Shown here one piece after another: positions 1 to 7,743 of a DNA stretch of 10,987 nt. Made by a program: the position numbers and the translations under genes. Each line of letters opens with the position of its first letter. The stretch's first letter is position 1. This DNA comes from Candidatus Zixiibacteriota bacterium (GTDB lineage: Bacteria; Zixibacteria; MSB-5A5; GN15; JACZUZ01): contig JACZUZ010000027.1 in the NCBI GenBank assembly GCA_022572905.1, positions 1 to 10,987 of the forward strand. The letters are read 5' to 3'. The notes beneath the pieces were generated by a model. That model was given only the letters and a program-made list of their open reading frames with translations. It did no database searches and was not told the origin of the DNA.

Positions 1-60
1 GAAAGCGCAACCCCAGAGAATTACAACTTCTTTCAACCAAACGAACCAAGGCTAATATGA
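1..60 (+). CDS. C-terminal end of an upstream gene (partial)
   Basis: Frame 1 is open from the window edge for 19 codons and stops at TGA 58-60. That stop overlaps the ATG of the next gene (57-59) in an ATGA arrangement, typical of translationally coupled operon neighbours. The visible tail reads ...PENYNFFQPNEPRLI and is too short to identify. Against it: the frame used by the TPR gene is also open back to the window edge, so this tail could be chance. The ATGA overlap is the main support. Confidence 0.45.
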   Translation, partial: ESATPENYNFFQPNEPRLI

Positions 61-2324
61 CTATTTCAACGACATTGCTATATCTTCTTCATAGAGAACT
101 GAAAAAATCACCCGCCCTGACTCTTATCCTGACGATTCTAGCGATAACATCCTGCACTAGGCAGAGCTTGACGCCCGGAGAAGCCCAGTTCAGCTCAGGA
201 GTTGTTGAACTTCACGAGGGAAATCTGGAGCGAGCCACTGAGTTGTTCTCCGAGGCGGAAAATGTCGATCCGGCCCGTCCGTGGAGAGCGCTGGGCAAAG
301 TCTATGAGCAGATCGCTTACAAGACAGATCGCGGAGCCATGAAGCTCTATGAAAAGCTAATAGATATCTCCCCTGATTTTGATTCCGGCTATGTGGGATT
401 CTGTCGAATCGCTCTCGATGAAAATCAATATTTTCTCTGCGAGAAGATCCTTGAACTCTACGCCGCTAGGTTCGGGCTGGTTGCGACGACATCAAGTCAG
501 AAATCTACAGAACGCGCCAAAGCTTACGCGCTGCTGATGTCACGTCTCTTGGGCGCACGAGGCAAATATGCGGATGCTGAGGCTCAGTTACGGCGCGCTA
601 TTGGCGCTGACAATTCGGACGGGCGTATGCGTTTCGCGCTGGCCGATATTGCGCTGGCTTCCGGCGATTATGATCGCGCGATGTCCGAAGCCTCAGAAGC
701 GATAGATTTAGACGAAAATGAACACACTCTCCGATTGGCGGTAGCTTTTCACACCAAGGCCGGGTACGCCGACTCCGCGCTTTACTATCTCGAAAAACTT
801 GAGGACGAAACCGGTTCCAATCTCGAGACCGGACGACTCAGAATCGAAACACTTATTGACCTTGATTATCTGGAGTACGCTCGTCAGGCCAATAAGCGAA
901 TGCTTTCACTTGGAGCTCCGGAATACCTAATGACTTATTATCAGGCCAAAATAGCGGAGGCGGATAAAAAATATCAAAGGGCTTACATGGTTTACCAGTA
1001 CGCGCTTACTCTGGAAATGGATGACGGTGAGGTGTTTCGTGATTTGGGAAGGGTTGCGGCGCTGCAAAATAATTTCATCTTGATGGAAGATGAAATGAAG
1101 ACAGTCATGCTATATGCCACGAGTGAGGGAGCCTCGTCGGATTATATCGCCGAGACGTATCTTGCTAAAGCGGAATACGAACTTATAACCCGACAGTATA
1201 GACAAGCGTTGTATGAGATTAATAAGATAGAATCTGTTTTCGGCAAAACTCCGCGACTGGAATTCACCAGAATTCATGCGCTGGCAAACTCTTTACTTTT
1301 CGATTCAGCGAAGACGCATCTGAGAGACGCCATTTCAATGGGCGGGACAAAACTTGAATGGCTCCTCGGTATTGGTAACGCGTATATCGCGGTTAAAGAG
1401 CCCGATACTGCGAAGCATTACTTTGACCTCACTTTGCAGAAATATCCAAACAACAAATTGGCGCTGGAAGGTTTGATAAAAGTCGCATCAATATATAGAG
1501 ACAGCGTTGGATTTCTGAAAGGCTTGGAAAGAGTCGTTAGCGCTTTCCCGAGGGACGTTTCCGCCGCGCAGAGATTGGCTCAATATTATGCGGGGATAGG
1601 ACAGGAAGTAAAATCGTTGGATTTGATGGAGCGGGCCATCGCTCTCAGGCCCGGCAAATTGAAGTTGTACAATTTCGCCTCGAATCTCGCATCAAATCGA
1701 TATGGGATTGAGCAGGGCAAAGATTATATCTATCAGGCGCTTGAAAATAATCCGGACCTGCCTGACGCACACTACATTGTGGCGACTCTTCATTTCGGCG
1801 CGGGTAATTTTGACTCAACTTCATACTACATAGGCAAGGCTCTCGCTCTCGACTACAAACATCTCCCGTCGCTAGTATTTACAGGACTATTACAGGAATC
1901 GTATGATCGGCCAGATTCTGCCATCGAAATTTACAAATCTCTCATCGAATTGGATTACTTCTATGCGGAAGCATACCATAAGCTGGCTCTGGTTCTGATC
2001 AACAACAAAATTGATCTTGATAACGCCGCCAATCTGGCTAGGAAGGCAATCAATTTATCGGGCGGAATTGAGGGCAGCATGCACGGCACGTTGGGCTGGG
2101 CGTATTATAATCTCGGCAGATATAAGATGGCTAATACGTCGTTCGCGCAGGGGATTAAGCTCGATCCGCTAGACCCGCTTAAGCGGTTCATGTCCGCTAT
2201 GAATTACGAGAAGCTGGAAAAAACTGAGCAGGCGCTAAATCAGTATAACAAAGCCCTTGAGTTGGGAATTTCCGGACCAACGCGCGAAATCGTGATTCAG
2301 TCTATAGACCGACTAAGAGGCTGA
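57..2324 (+). CDS. Tetratricopeptide-repeat lipoprotein
   Basis: The 755-residue protein starts with a lipoprotein signal: two lysines (16-17), a hydrophobic run at about 20-31, then a lipobox Ile-Thr-Ser-Cys with the lipidated Cys at residue 33. It should therefore be exported and anchored to a membrane, most likely the outer membrane facing the periplasm. The rest is helical TPR-like repeats to the end. Units with the usual small and aromatic positions and terminal DP/NP turns are visible at roughly residues 42-75, 175-225, 290-345, 430-480, 495-540 and, best preserved, 565-745. TPR arrays scaffold protein complexes; the partner cannot be read from sequence, and no enzymatic domain is visible. 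The ATG at 57 is chosen because it puts the signal peptide at the N-terminus and overlaps the upstream stop. The reading frame continues open upstream, so a longer form cannot be excluded. The stop lies 53 bp from the convergent dehydrogenase. Confidence 0.85.
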   Translation: MTISTTLLYLLHRELKKSPALTLILTILAITSCTRQSLTPGEAQFSSGVVELHEGNLERATELFSEAENVDPARPWRALGKVYEQIAYKTDRGAMKLYEKLIDISPDFDSGYVGFCRIALDENQYFLCEKILELYAARFGLVATTSSQKSTERAKAYALLMSRLLGARGKYADAEAQLRRAIGADNSDGRMRFALADIALASGDYDRAMSEASEAIDLDENEHTLRLAVAFHTKAGYADSALYYLEKLEDETGSNLETGRLRIETLIDLDYLEYARQANKRMLSLGAPEYLMTYYQAKIAEADKKYQRAYMVYQYALTLEMDDGEVFRDLGRVAALQNNFILMEDEMKTVMLYATSEGASSDYIAETYLAKAEYELITRQYRQALYEINKIESVFGKTPRLEFTRIHALANSLLFDSAKTHLRDAISMGGTKLEWLLGIGNAYIAVKEPDTAKHYFDLTLQKYPNNKLALEGLIKVASIYRDSVGFLKGLERVVSAFPRDVSAAQRLAQYYAGIGQEVKSLDLMERAIALRPGKLKLYNFASNLASNRYGIEQGKDYIYQALENNPDLPDAHYIVATLHFGAGNFDSTSYYIGKALALDYKHLPSLVFTGLLQESYDRPDSAIEIYKSLIELDYFYAEAYHKLALVLINNKIDLDNAANLARKAINLSGGIEGSMHGTLGWAYYNLGRYKMANTSFAQGIKLDPLDPLKRFMSAMNYEKLEKTEQALNQYNKALELGISGPTREIVIQSIDRLRG

Positions 2325-2377
2325 TTCAAACAAACGTCAAAACTACATCAAATTGATCAAGAAGGCCTTAATCACAG

Positions 2378-3151
2378 TTAATTTTTGCGGCTCACCAGAG
2401 TGGCGGAAGCCTGGCTTGTCGGCATTACAATAATCTCATTCAAACTTACATGAGGAGGGCGGTTAGCCGCGAAAACTATCACCTCCGCGATATCCTTTCC
2501 GACCAGTGGTTCGATGCCCTGGTAAGGTGTTCTGGCTCGCTCTTTATCTCCTTTGAAGCGCACAATTGAGAATTCAGTTTCAACCAATCCCGGATCAACT
2601 GTTGTCACTCGAAGCGCTGTATCCACCAACTCCATCCTCAGTGAGTTTGTAATCGCTCGCACCGCGCTCTTGGTGGCGCAATATACCGCGCCACCCGGAT
2701 AGCTTTCATGACCGGCGATTGATCCTACATTTATAATATGCCCCGATCCGCGCTCAAGCATGCCGGGGAGTATCTTTCGCGTGACGTAGAGTAAGCCGCC
2801 GACATTTATGTCGAGCATTGTCTTCCAGTCATCAGGATCACCATCAGCGAGCTTGTCAACACCGGCCGCCATACCGGCGTTATTTACCAGAATATCAATT
2901 CGTCGCCAGGAATCGTCCAGACTGGCCAGACTCAAGTCAACACTCTGCCGAGAGCTGACGTCCATTTCCAGTACCTGAGCCTCAGATGAAAAATCGGCCT
3001 CTATCTTATCCTTCAATATCTCTAATCTGTCCCGGCGACGGGCGCAAAGGATCACTCGATCCGAACTCCGAGCGAATTCCAACGCTGTGGCCGCTCCGAT
3101 TCCGGCCGAAGCTCCGGTGATTAGGACTGTCTTCTGTGAAGTCTGGTTCAT
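2378..3151 (-). CDS. ydfG: YdfG-like NADP-dependent short-chain dehydrogenase (3-hydroxy acid / serine dehydrogenase type)
   Basis: A classical SDR of 257 residues, the usual length. Visible features are the cofactor loop TGASAGIG (12-19), basic residues R38-R40 after the second strand (suggesting NADP(H) rather than NAD(H)), D64-V65, NNAG at 90-93, and a complete catalytic tetrad N116, S144, Y157, K161. The C-terminal half carries the signature of the E. coli YdfG subgroup: PGLVETEFS, then VRFKGD, a PYQG segment, PPHV, and MPTSQ near the end. YdfG oxidises 3-hydroxy acids such as serine, and 3-hydroxypropionate/malonic-semialdehyde activity is also attributed to the family; the substrate here is inferred. 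It is cytosolic and apparently monocistronic. No clear Shine-Dalgarno precedes the ATG at 3151. A minus-strand terminator at 3308-3330 insulates it from transcription arriving from upstream. Confidence 0.9.
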   Translation of the reverse strand: MNQTSQKTVLITGASAGIGAATALEFARSSDRVILCARRRDRLEILKDKIEADFSSEAQVLEMDVSSRQSVDLSLASLDDSWRRIDILVNNAGMAAGVDKLADGDPDDWKTMLDINVGGLLYVTRKILPGMLERGSGHIINVGSIAGHESYPGGAVYCATKSAVRAITNSLRMELVDTALRVTTVDPGLVETEFSIVRFKGDKERARTPYQGIEPLVGKDIAEVIVFAANRPPHVSLNEIIVMPTSQASATLVSRKN

Positions 3152-3307
3152 TTGGGTCGATTTTACTGATCTTTATTGCTCTGAATCTCACGAGTCCGCT
3201 CGAATCTGGGGAATCTGGGGTAGGAAGGGACAAAAGGCAAACTCATACCCGAAATCCTGAAAGTCACGATTCATTCCCAAAATTGGAATTTCCCCACACT
3301 TCTTTGC

Positions 3308-3330
3308 AAAAAAAAATCGCTTATCAGCGA
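3308..3330 (-). terminator. Rho-independent terminator, minus strand
   Basis: Read on the minus strand, TCGCT-GATA-AGCGA (3330-3317) forms a 5-bp stem with a tetraloop, followed at once by nine T residues (3316-3308). A bulged extension (AATC with GATT) may lengthen the stem. It lies 5 nt beyond the stop codon of the minus-strand open frame at 3336-3527, the expected place for that frame's terminator. The stem is short, so efficiency is uncertain. Confidence 0.55.
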
Positions 3331-3335
3331 GATTC

Positions 3336-3527
3336 TCAGGCGGGTTCTAGCTGGCCGCCTAACTCAGTGATACTCAGTCGCTTATATTGGCAAACGGGGG
3401 CTTCCGGCAGGGCCTCTTTAGGCGCCAAATGTGCTAATACTGAACGATAGATGTAATCAGAGTCGAGTAAGGCTCCGATATAGTAGGTGGCCCGCGCTTT
3501 TACTGAGCCAAAGCCTGGAACAAAGGG
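3336..3527 (-). pseudogene. Orphan C-terminal-like coding fragment, start codon missing
   Basis: On the minus strand a frame is open for 63 codons and ends at TGA (3338-3336), directly ahead of a hairpin-T9 terminator. Its product has normal protein composition (VPGFGSVKARATYY early, LGGQLEPA at the end). The frame is closed upstream by an in-frame TGA (3530-3528). No ATG or GTG lies inside it; the only TTG would leave about 28 residues. The simplest reading is the 3' end of a gene whose 5' part was lost or frameshifted. A PGFGSVKARA stretch faintly recalls a helix-hairpin-helix, but I do not recognise the family. Chance openness is possible; the adjacent terminator is the main argument that it was once a gene. 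Confidence 0.4.
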
Positions 3528-3559
3528 TCACTTAAGCTTTTGATCCCCAGGTTCAGTAA
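3500..3559 (+). promoter_or_regulatory. Nested inverted repeat / structured leader of the 47-codon gene
   Basis: Three nested complementary arm pairs can be read: TTACTGA (3500-3506) with TCAGTAA (3553-3559), CCTGG (3514-3518) with CCAGG (3547-3551), and GGGTC (3525-3529) with GATCC (3542-3546, one G-U pair). They leave left-side bulges and a 12-nt loop. The right outer arm overlaps the Shine-Dalgarno of the downstream small gene, and two wobble pairs (3499-3560, 3498-3561) could extend into its GG. If transcribed, the RNA could hide the ribosome-binding site. It could equally be a DNA operator or the scar of an insertion. It matches no riboswitch class I know. Confidence 0.45.
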
Positions 3560-3563
3560 GGAG
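3557..3563 (+). promoter_or_regulatory. Strong Shine-Dalgarno deciding a GTG start
   Basis: TAAGGAG lies 8 nt before GTG 3572. It is the best ribosome-binding site in the window next to a frame of more than 20 codons, whereas the long genes mostly lack one. It is the chief reason to accept the small gene. Confidence 0.6.
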
Positions 3564-3571
3564 CGATTTTA

Positions 3572-3715
3572 GTGGCCGCCAAGAAACGTGAAAAGGATGT
3601 ATTAAAGCCAAAGAAAACTTTCTGGCATCTCTACAGCCTCCAAACTCTGAGCGCCGAGAAGTTTACTAAGGTAGTTGACAAGATTCTCAATAGAGATTAT
3701 GGTCTAATCAAGTGA
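3572..3715 (+). CDS. Small basic hypothetical protein, 47 residues, GTG start
   Basis: GTG at 3572 follows TAAGGAG with 8-nt spacing and opens 47 codons to TGA 3713-3715. The N-terminus is very basic (MAAKKREKD, then KPKK). It is followed by a compact, probably amphipathic segment with aromatic residues (FWHLYSLQ), then EKFTKVVDKILNRDYGLIK, which reads as a helix. The highly charged start and predicted helix would suit a nucleic-acid- or ribosome-binding role, but that is inference only; I recognise no family. There is no signal peptide and no Cys. It stands alone, preceded by the inverted repeat that overlaps its ribosome-binding site and divergent from the minus-strand remnant. A weak extended -10 (TG-C-TAATAC, 3432-3440) without a clear -35 lies about 130 bp upstream. 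No terminator is visible after it. Confidence 0.5.
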   Translation: MAAKKREKDVLKPKKTFWHLYSLQTLSAEKFTKVVDKILNRDYGLIK

Positions 3716-3820
3716 TCTGCGTATCACATCCCTGACCGTATGATTCCTTGGAACTATCCAGACTGAAATCCACTCACCAATAACCAGGACAAATCTTTTA
3801 GACTCGACCAAGGTGTTTTT

Positions 3821-3850
3821 TTGACTAATGTCTCCGGAGGTAAGTAGAAT
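3821..3850 (+). promoter_or_regulatory. Sigma70-like promoter of the M23 peptidase gene
   Basis: TTGACT (3821-3826) and TAGAAT (3845-3850) are separated by 18 bp, each matching the consensus hexamer at five of six positions. The predicted transcription start is near 3857, giving a leader of about 120 nt before the ATG at 3976. The -10 overlaps a Shine-Dalgarno-like GGAGGT and an ATG (3849), so the same bases allow a competing translational reading. Confidence 0.5.
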
Positions 3851-3865
3851 GACGCTATGGCGTCA
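3850..3865. promoter_or_regulatory. Perfect palindrome overlapping the -10 region: candidate operator
   Basis: TGACGC-TATG-GCGTCA has 6-bp perfect arms around a 4-bp centre. It begins at the last base of the -10 hexamer and covers the predicted transcription start, a classical repressor position. Other palindromes crowd around it: CTCCGGAG (3832-3839), CAGCGCTG (3864-3871) and TTCCG-AA-CGGAA (3874-3885). The cognate regulator is unknown. If the site lies within the transcript it could be an RNA hairpin instead. Confidence 0.45.
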
Positions 3866-3919
3866 GCGCTGAATTCCGAACGGAACGATTAATCTGACAG
3901 AAAAGACACAGGAAATACA

Positions 3920-3937
3920 GAAGGCGCCAGAGCCTTC
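3920..3937 (+). promoter_or_regulatory. Leader hairpin upstream of the M23 gene
   Basis: GAAGGC (3920-3925) pairs with GCCTTC (3932-3937) around a six-base loop, 38 nt before the ATG. No T-run follows, so it is not an intrinsic terminator. It may shape or stabilise the 5' leader. Function is unproven. Confidence 0.3.
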
Positions 3938-3975
3938 AAGGAAAACAGAGAAATAGTCCCAAGAGCTTACCAAAC

Positions 3976-4926
3976 ATGAAGATGGCTGGATTAAAATCAC
4001 TGTGGAAGAGATCAAGTCGGCGGAATTCTCGCAAGCTGACCATGATGCTCATTCCGGACGGAGGGAGTTCTTCGCGTCAGTATCGCCTACCATTGAATTC
4101 CCTCTATATTCTTGGGGCAGTTCTGGCGGTTATGGTGGTCACCACCGGATTTCTGGGAGCCGGGTATTTGACCAGTAGAGTATCCACCGAAGAGCTGACC
4201 CAGCTCAGAGTTCAAAATAATGAGCTGTCGCGGAGATATGAAACCATGCGCTGGGAGCTTGCCGAATTGAATTCGAAGTACGAAGATTTAATTGAGAAAG
4301 AAATCGCCATCCGGGGCATGTTTGATCTCCCTGTAATTGATCCTGAGCAGCGTCGCCTCGGTGTCGGCGGTCCGACCCATAATGTGCCTGCTATAACTTC
4401 CCGGGCCGAAGAACTCGCTTATCTGACCGAGAGTGATCTGGATAGGCTTAACCGACTGGCGAGATTCGAAATCGCGAAGTTTGACGAAGTTCTAAGCATT
4501 CTGAATGGAAAGAAAAATATACTCGACCATACTCCGTCGATTCGACCCACAAGAGGATGGATCTCGCGCGGTTTTGGGATAAAGCGCAATCCGTTCACAG
4601 GCGAATCACAACCGCATCGGGGTCTGGATCTGGCCAATCATCGCGGCACTCCTGTTATCGCCTCCGCCGATGGCAGGGTGACTATGGCTGGCCGCAACGG
4701 TGGCATGGGTAAGATGGTTGTCATTAACCACGGCAACGGATTTTTCACCCGCTATGGCCATCTGGACAAGATCAAAGTTTCAAGGCGCGATAAAGTCAGA
4801 CGCGGCGATGTAATAGGGCTGATGGGTTCCACCGGATATTCAACAGGTCCGCATTTGCATTATGAAGTCATCAAGAATGGGAAATCAGTCAACCCGCTGA
4901 ACTACATTATTGACGCTAACTATTGA
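3976..4926 (+). CDS. Membrane-anchored M23 (LytM-type) zinc metallopeptidase
   Basis: The 316-residue protein has a basic cytosolic N-terminus (1-42), one transmembrane helix at about 43-65, a probable coiled coil at about 72-112, and a C-terminal peptidase M23 domain at about 190-312. The catalytic set is complete: zinc ligands H214 and D218 (HRGLD) and H295 (HLH motif at 293-295), with H262 (RYGHLD) and H293 as catalytic histidines. It should therefore be an active endopeptidase cutting peptidoglycan cross-links in the periplasm, unlike degenerate EnvC/NlpD-type activators. The membrane anchor plus coiled coil suggests a role in cell elongation or division, which is inference. The ATG at 3976 has no clear Shine-Dalgarno; ATG 3982 in the same frame is an alternative start. 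A promoter and structured leader lie upstream. No terminator hairpin is evident after the stop. Confidence 0.9.
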   Translation: MKMAGLKSLWKRSSRRNSRKLTMMLIPDGGSSSRQYRLPLNSLYILGAVLAVMVVTTGFLGAGYLTSRVSTEELTQLRVQNNELSRRYETMRWELAELNSKYEDLIEKEIAIRGMFDLPVIDPEQRRLGVGGPTHNVPAITSRAEELAYLTESDLDRLNRLARFEIAKFDEVLSILNGKKNILDHTPSIRPTRGWISRGFGIKRNPFTGESQPHRGLDLANHRGTPVIASADGRVTMAGRNGGMGKMVVINHGNGFFTRYGHLDKIKVSRRDKVRRGDVIGLMGSTGYSTGPHLHYEVIKNGKSVNPLNYIIDANY

Positions 4927-5154
4927 TTTTTTCCACTTCTTATTCCCGATCAAGAATATCATCTCCTTTTTTTGATTTAACCTGAAAATTGTTATCTTTC
5001 TACAGGAAGGATTCGCCGTTGTCAGCGACGCCGATCTTGTGTCATACTCCGTCTGCACACGGAACATTATCGCAGTCTTGCGAGAACCCTAAAGCCGGAA
5101 CTGGAATTCGGACCGAAACCAATAGTTGAAACACTTGTTTAATGATTAGCGTGT

Positions 5155-7521
5155 ATGTCTAATAGAATCGAAACAAAAGAATTGGCCAGCGAAGAGTCTC
5201 GCAAAGCCGGAAGTCCCGTTGGCGAGGCCCCAGCGAAGCGAGGGAGTCAAAGCAAAGGCGCCGCCGATGTTAGCCTGACTGTCAGTGGCATGCACTGCGC
5301 GTCCTGCGCGATTTCGGTTGAAAGCGCTTTGTCAGATATCGCTGGCGTTCAAAGCGCCCAGGTGAATTTTTCGCTGGGTTACGCGAAAGTTAGCTATGAC
5401 AAAGCGCAAACGGCGCCCGATGAACTAATTGACGCGGTTAAAAAAGCCGGATATAGCGCCACAGAACGAAAAATCGATGACATTTTTGAATTCGAGAAAG
5501 AAGCTCAAGCGACCTGGAAAGATTTCGTTCGATCAGCGCTTTTTACTATTCCACTCCTCCTGATAAATTTCTCCACCGACGCGTCCTCGACCTCGACAAA
5601 TTTACTTCAGGATTTCTACCATCTGATTCCGGCCGCGCTGGTTGGGCTTTTGTCCGGGGCCGCGCTTTTCTATTCGGGCAGATCAATTTTGATCGACGCA
5701 TTTCGCCAGACAATTCGATTCAGAGCGAATATGAACAGTTTAATAGCCCTCGGAACTGTTGCCGCCTATGGCTTGAGCTTCTACAATCTCGTAGCGGGAT
5801 TGACTTCGCTTACCCCGCTAACCGAGAAATTTTATTTTGAAACCGCCGCGATGATTGTCAGCATAATCTTGCTGGGAAGATATCTCGAGGCGCGTAGCAA
5901 AGGCAAAGCGAGAAAAGCGATAACATCGCTCTTGGATCTCCGTCCGCTCAAGGCCACGGCGATCATAAATAACACCCAAGTGGAGATCGACGCCGCCGCG
6001 GCCCGACCGGGCATGATTTTATTGGTGCGGCCGGGGGAGAAAATTCCGGCGGACGGTAATATCATTGAGGGCGAGCCGACGATAGACGAATCAATGCTGA
6101 GTGGTGAGTCGATGCCGGTGGAAAAAAGAGTGGGCAAGTCAGTTGTGGGCGGCTCGATAAACGGATCCAGGGTTTTCAAAATGGAAGTGACGGCCTCCGG
6201 CGAAAAAAGCTATCTCGCCAGCGTCATCAAGATGGTTTCCGAAGCGCAAAGCACGAAGGCGCCAATTCAAAGGATGGCTGATAAAGTCGCCGGAGTTTTC
6301 GCCCCGATAGCGCTCATGATAGCGCTGATTACTTTTGGCGCCTGGTATTTTTTTGGAGGCGAGGGAAGTCACGCTATGCTTTTCTCCGCGCCGATTGCCG
6401 TCCTGATTATCGCTTGTCCCTGTGCGCTTGGATTGGCGACACCAACTGCGATTTTAACAGGGTCAGGAAAAGCGGCCCGCCTCGGCATACTAATTCGAAG
6501 CGCGGACGTTTTCGAGCGCATAGTGAGCGCCGACATAATAGTTTTCGACAAAACCGGAACTCTTACTTACGGCTCGCCTGAAGTAACACAAATACATTGC
6601 AAGGAAGGCGTCGATGTAAGCGCCGTGCTCGAAATAGTGGCGGCTTTGGAATCCTCAAGTGAGCATCCACTCGCGAAGGGAATAATGCGCGCAGCAGAAA
6701 AACGCGAAATAAAATATGAACCGGCCACGGAAGTTGAAGCGTTGTCCGGTTTTGGAGTCAAAGGAATGATTGGCCTGAAACCGGGATTGGTGGGTAATCT
6801 GGCCGCCATGGAGAAATACGACATCTGCGTTGACGAGTTCAAGGAGCTGGCTCAGGAGGAAATGGAAAAGGGCCGCACGGTGGTATTTGTCGCTCTTGAT
6901 TCGCAGGCGCTGGGAATAATCGCCCTTGCTGATAAGATTAAAAATGAGGCCCGCAAAGTTGTCGCCAAGTTGCAGGCCGACGGCGCCAAAGTTTTCATGT
7001 TGACGGGAGATAACACCCCCGCCGCCCGATCAACGGCTGAGGCTCTGGGGATTGACCATGTCGAATCAAATGTTCGACCCGAACAAAAGGCCGAGTTGAT
7101 AAGCGCTCTTTCCAGGGCAGGGAATCGGGTTGTGATGGTGGGCGATGGCATAAACGACGCGCCCGCGCTGGCCGCAGCGGATATTGGAATAGCTGTGGGA
7201 AGCGGAACTGATGTCGCCAAAGAGACAGCCGACGTGATTCTGGTGAAGTCCGATCTGCGCTATTTGAATCAGACCATGTCGATAGCCAAAAAAACATTCA
7301 AAGTCATCAAGCAAAATCTTTTCTGGGCTCTTTTTTATAATACGCTGGCCATTCCTCTGGCGGCCGGGGTGTTCTATCCATTTTTTGGCTGGAGACTTTC
7401 GCCTGAGGTCGGGGCTGTGGCTATGGCGCTTTCATCAATTATGGTCGTTCTGAATTCCACCAGGTTGTCCAAAACCGAAACGACAGACCTGTCAGACCCC
7501 GCCACAATTCCCAGCTCCTGA
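5155..7521 (+). CDS. copA: Cu(+)-exporting P1B-type ATPase
   Basis: This 788-residue pump exports Cu(+) (or Ag(+)) from the cytoplasm across the inner membrane using ATP. In order: a hydrophilic 38-residue N-terminus; one heavy-metal-associated domain (about 39-105) with GMHCASC, metal ligands C48 and C51; four membrane helices (about 124-245); actuator-domain SGES (316-319); membrane metal site CPC (421-423); phosphorylation motif DKTGT with D465; HP (504-505) in the nucleotide domain; GDGIND (663-668); and last membrane helices carrying Y728-N729 and M757-x-x-S760-S761. CPC plus YN plus MxxSS is the P1B-1 signature for monovalent copper. Length and motif order are complete. ATG 5155 has no clear Shine-Dalgarno. 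No CopZ chaperone or CueR/CsoR/CopY gene is adjacent, and I saw no matching operator. It lies between the M23 gene and ruvB without obvious operon linkage. Confidence 0.95.
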   Translation: MSNRIETKELASEESRKAGSPVGEAPAKRGSQSKGAADVSLTVSGMHCASCAISVESALSDIAGVQSAQVNFSLGYAKVSYDKAQTAPDELIDAVKKAGYSATERKIDDIFEFEKEAQATWKDFVRSALFTIPLLLINFSTDASSTSTNLLQDFYHLIPAALVGLLSGAALFYSGRSILIDAFRQTIRFRANMNSLIALGTVAAYGLSFYNLVAGLTSLTPLTEKFYFETAAMIVSIILLGRYLEARSKGKARKAITSLLDLRPLKATAIINNTQVEIDAAAARPGMILLVRPGEKIPADGNIIEGEPTIDESMLSGESMPVEKRVGKSVVGGSINGSRVFKMEVTASGEKSYLASVIKMVSEAQSTKAPIQRMADKVAGVFAPIALMIALITFGAWYFFGGEGSHAMLFSAPIAVLIIACPCALGLATPTAILTGSGKAARLGILIRSADVFERIVSADIIVFDKTGTLTYGSPEVTQIHCKEGVDVSAVLEIVAALESSSEHPLAKGIMRAAEKREIKYEPATEVEALSGFGVKGMIGLKPGLVGNLAAMEKYDICVDEFKELAQEEMEKGRTVVFVALDSQALGIIALADKIKNEARKVVAKLQADGAKVFMLTGDNTPAARSTAEALGIDHVESNVRPEQKAELISALSRAGNRVVMVGDGINDAPALAAADIGIAVGSGTDVAKETADVILVKSDLRYLNQTMSIAKKTFKVIKQNLFWALFYNTLAIPLAAGVFYPFFGWRLSPEVGAVAMALSSIMVVLNSTRLSKTETTDLSDPATIPSS

Positions 7522-7743
7522 GGGAATATTCAAAGAGTAAATTATTCAAAATATATAGTATGGCGAGCGCAGCGAATGGCGACCCCAAATAACGCTCTGG
7601 CAAGGTTGGTCAAAGTGATTGCGTCCGAGTGATCTTATTGCGACATTGTCTGATGGCCGGCGCTGTCCTCCAAGTGTTTCCAGCGCAAAATAATTGCCTC
7701 GAAAATGTTTCGAATCTGACGCACAAACCGGTCAGCAAGTAAA

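Noticed and set aside
3202..3219. GAATCTGGG tandem repeat, two 9-bp units
   Set aside because: Two short copies with no further units or placement near a gene signal; within chance or simple slippage.
3136..3450. 104-codon plus-strand open frame with a hydrophobic, signal-like start
   Set aside because: It begins antisense to the dehydrogenase start, has no ribosome-binding site, crosses the minus-strand terminator and is partly the shadow of the minus-strand frame at 3336-3527. The composition after residue 25 is not protein-like.
4924..4977. T-rich stretches after the M23 gene as a terminator
   Set aside because: No stable hairpin precedes the T runs; the only complementary arms (GTCAA/TTGAC) are short with a wide loop.
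4885..5067. 60-codon minus-strand frame overlapping the M23 gene end
   Set aside because: It overlaps coding DNA and has no ribosome-binding site, promoter or recognisable product.
6852..7314. Long antisense open frames inside copA
   Set aside because: They are shadows of a fully motif-supported ATPase whose codon bias leaves the reverse frames open.
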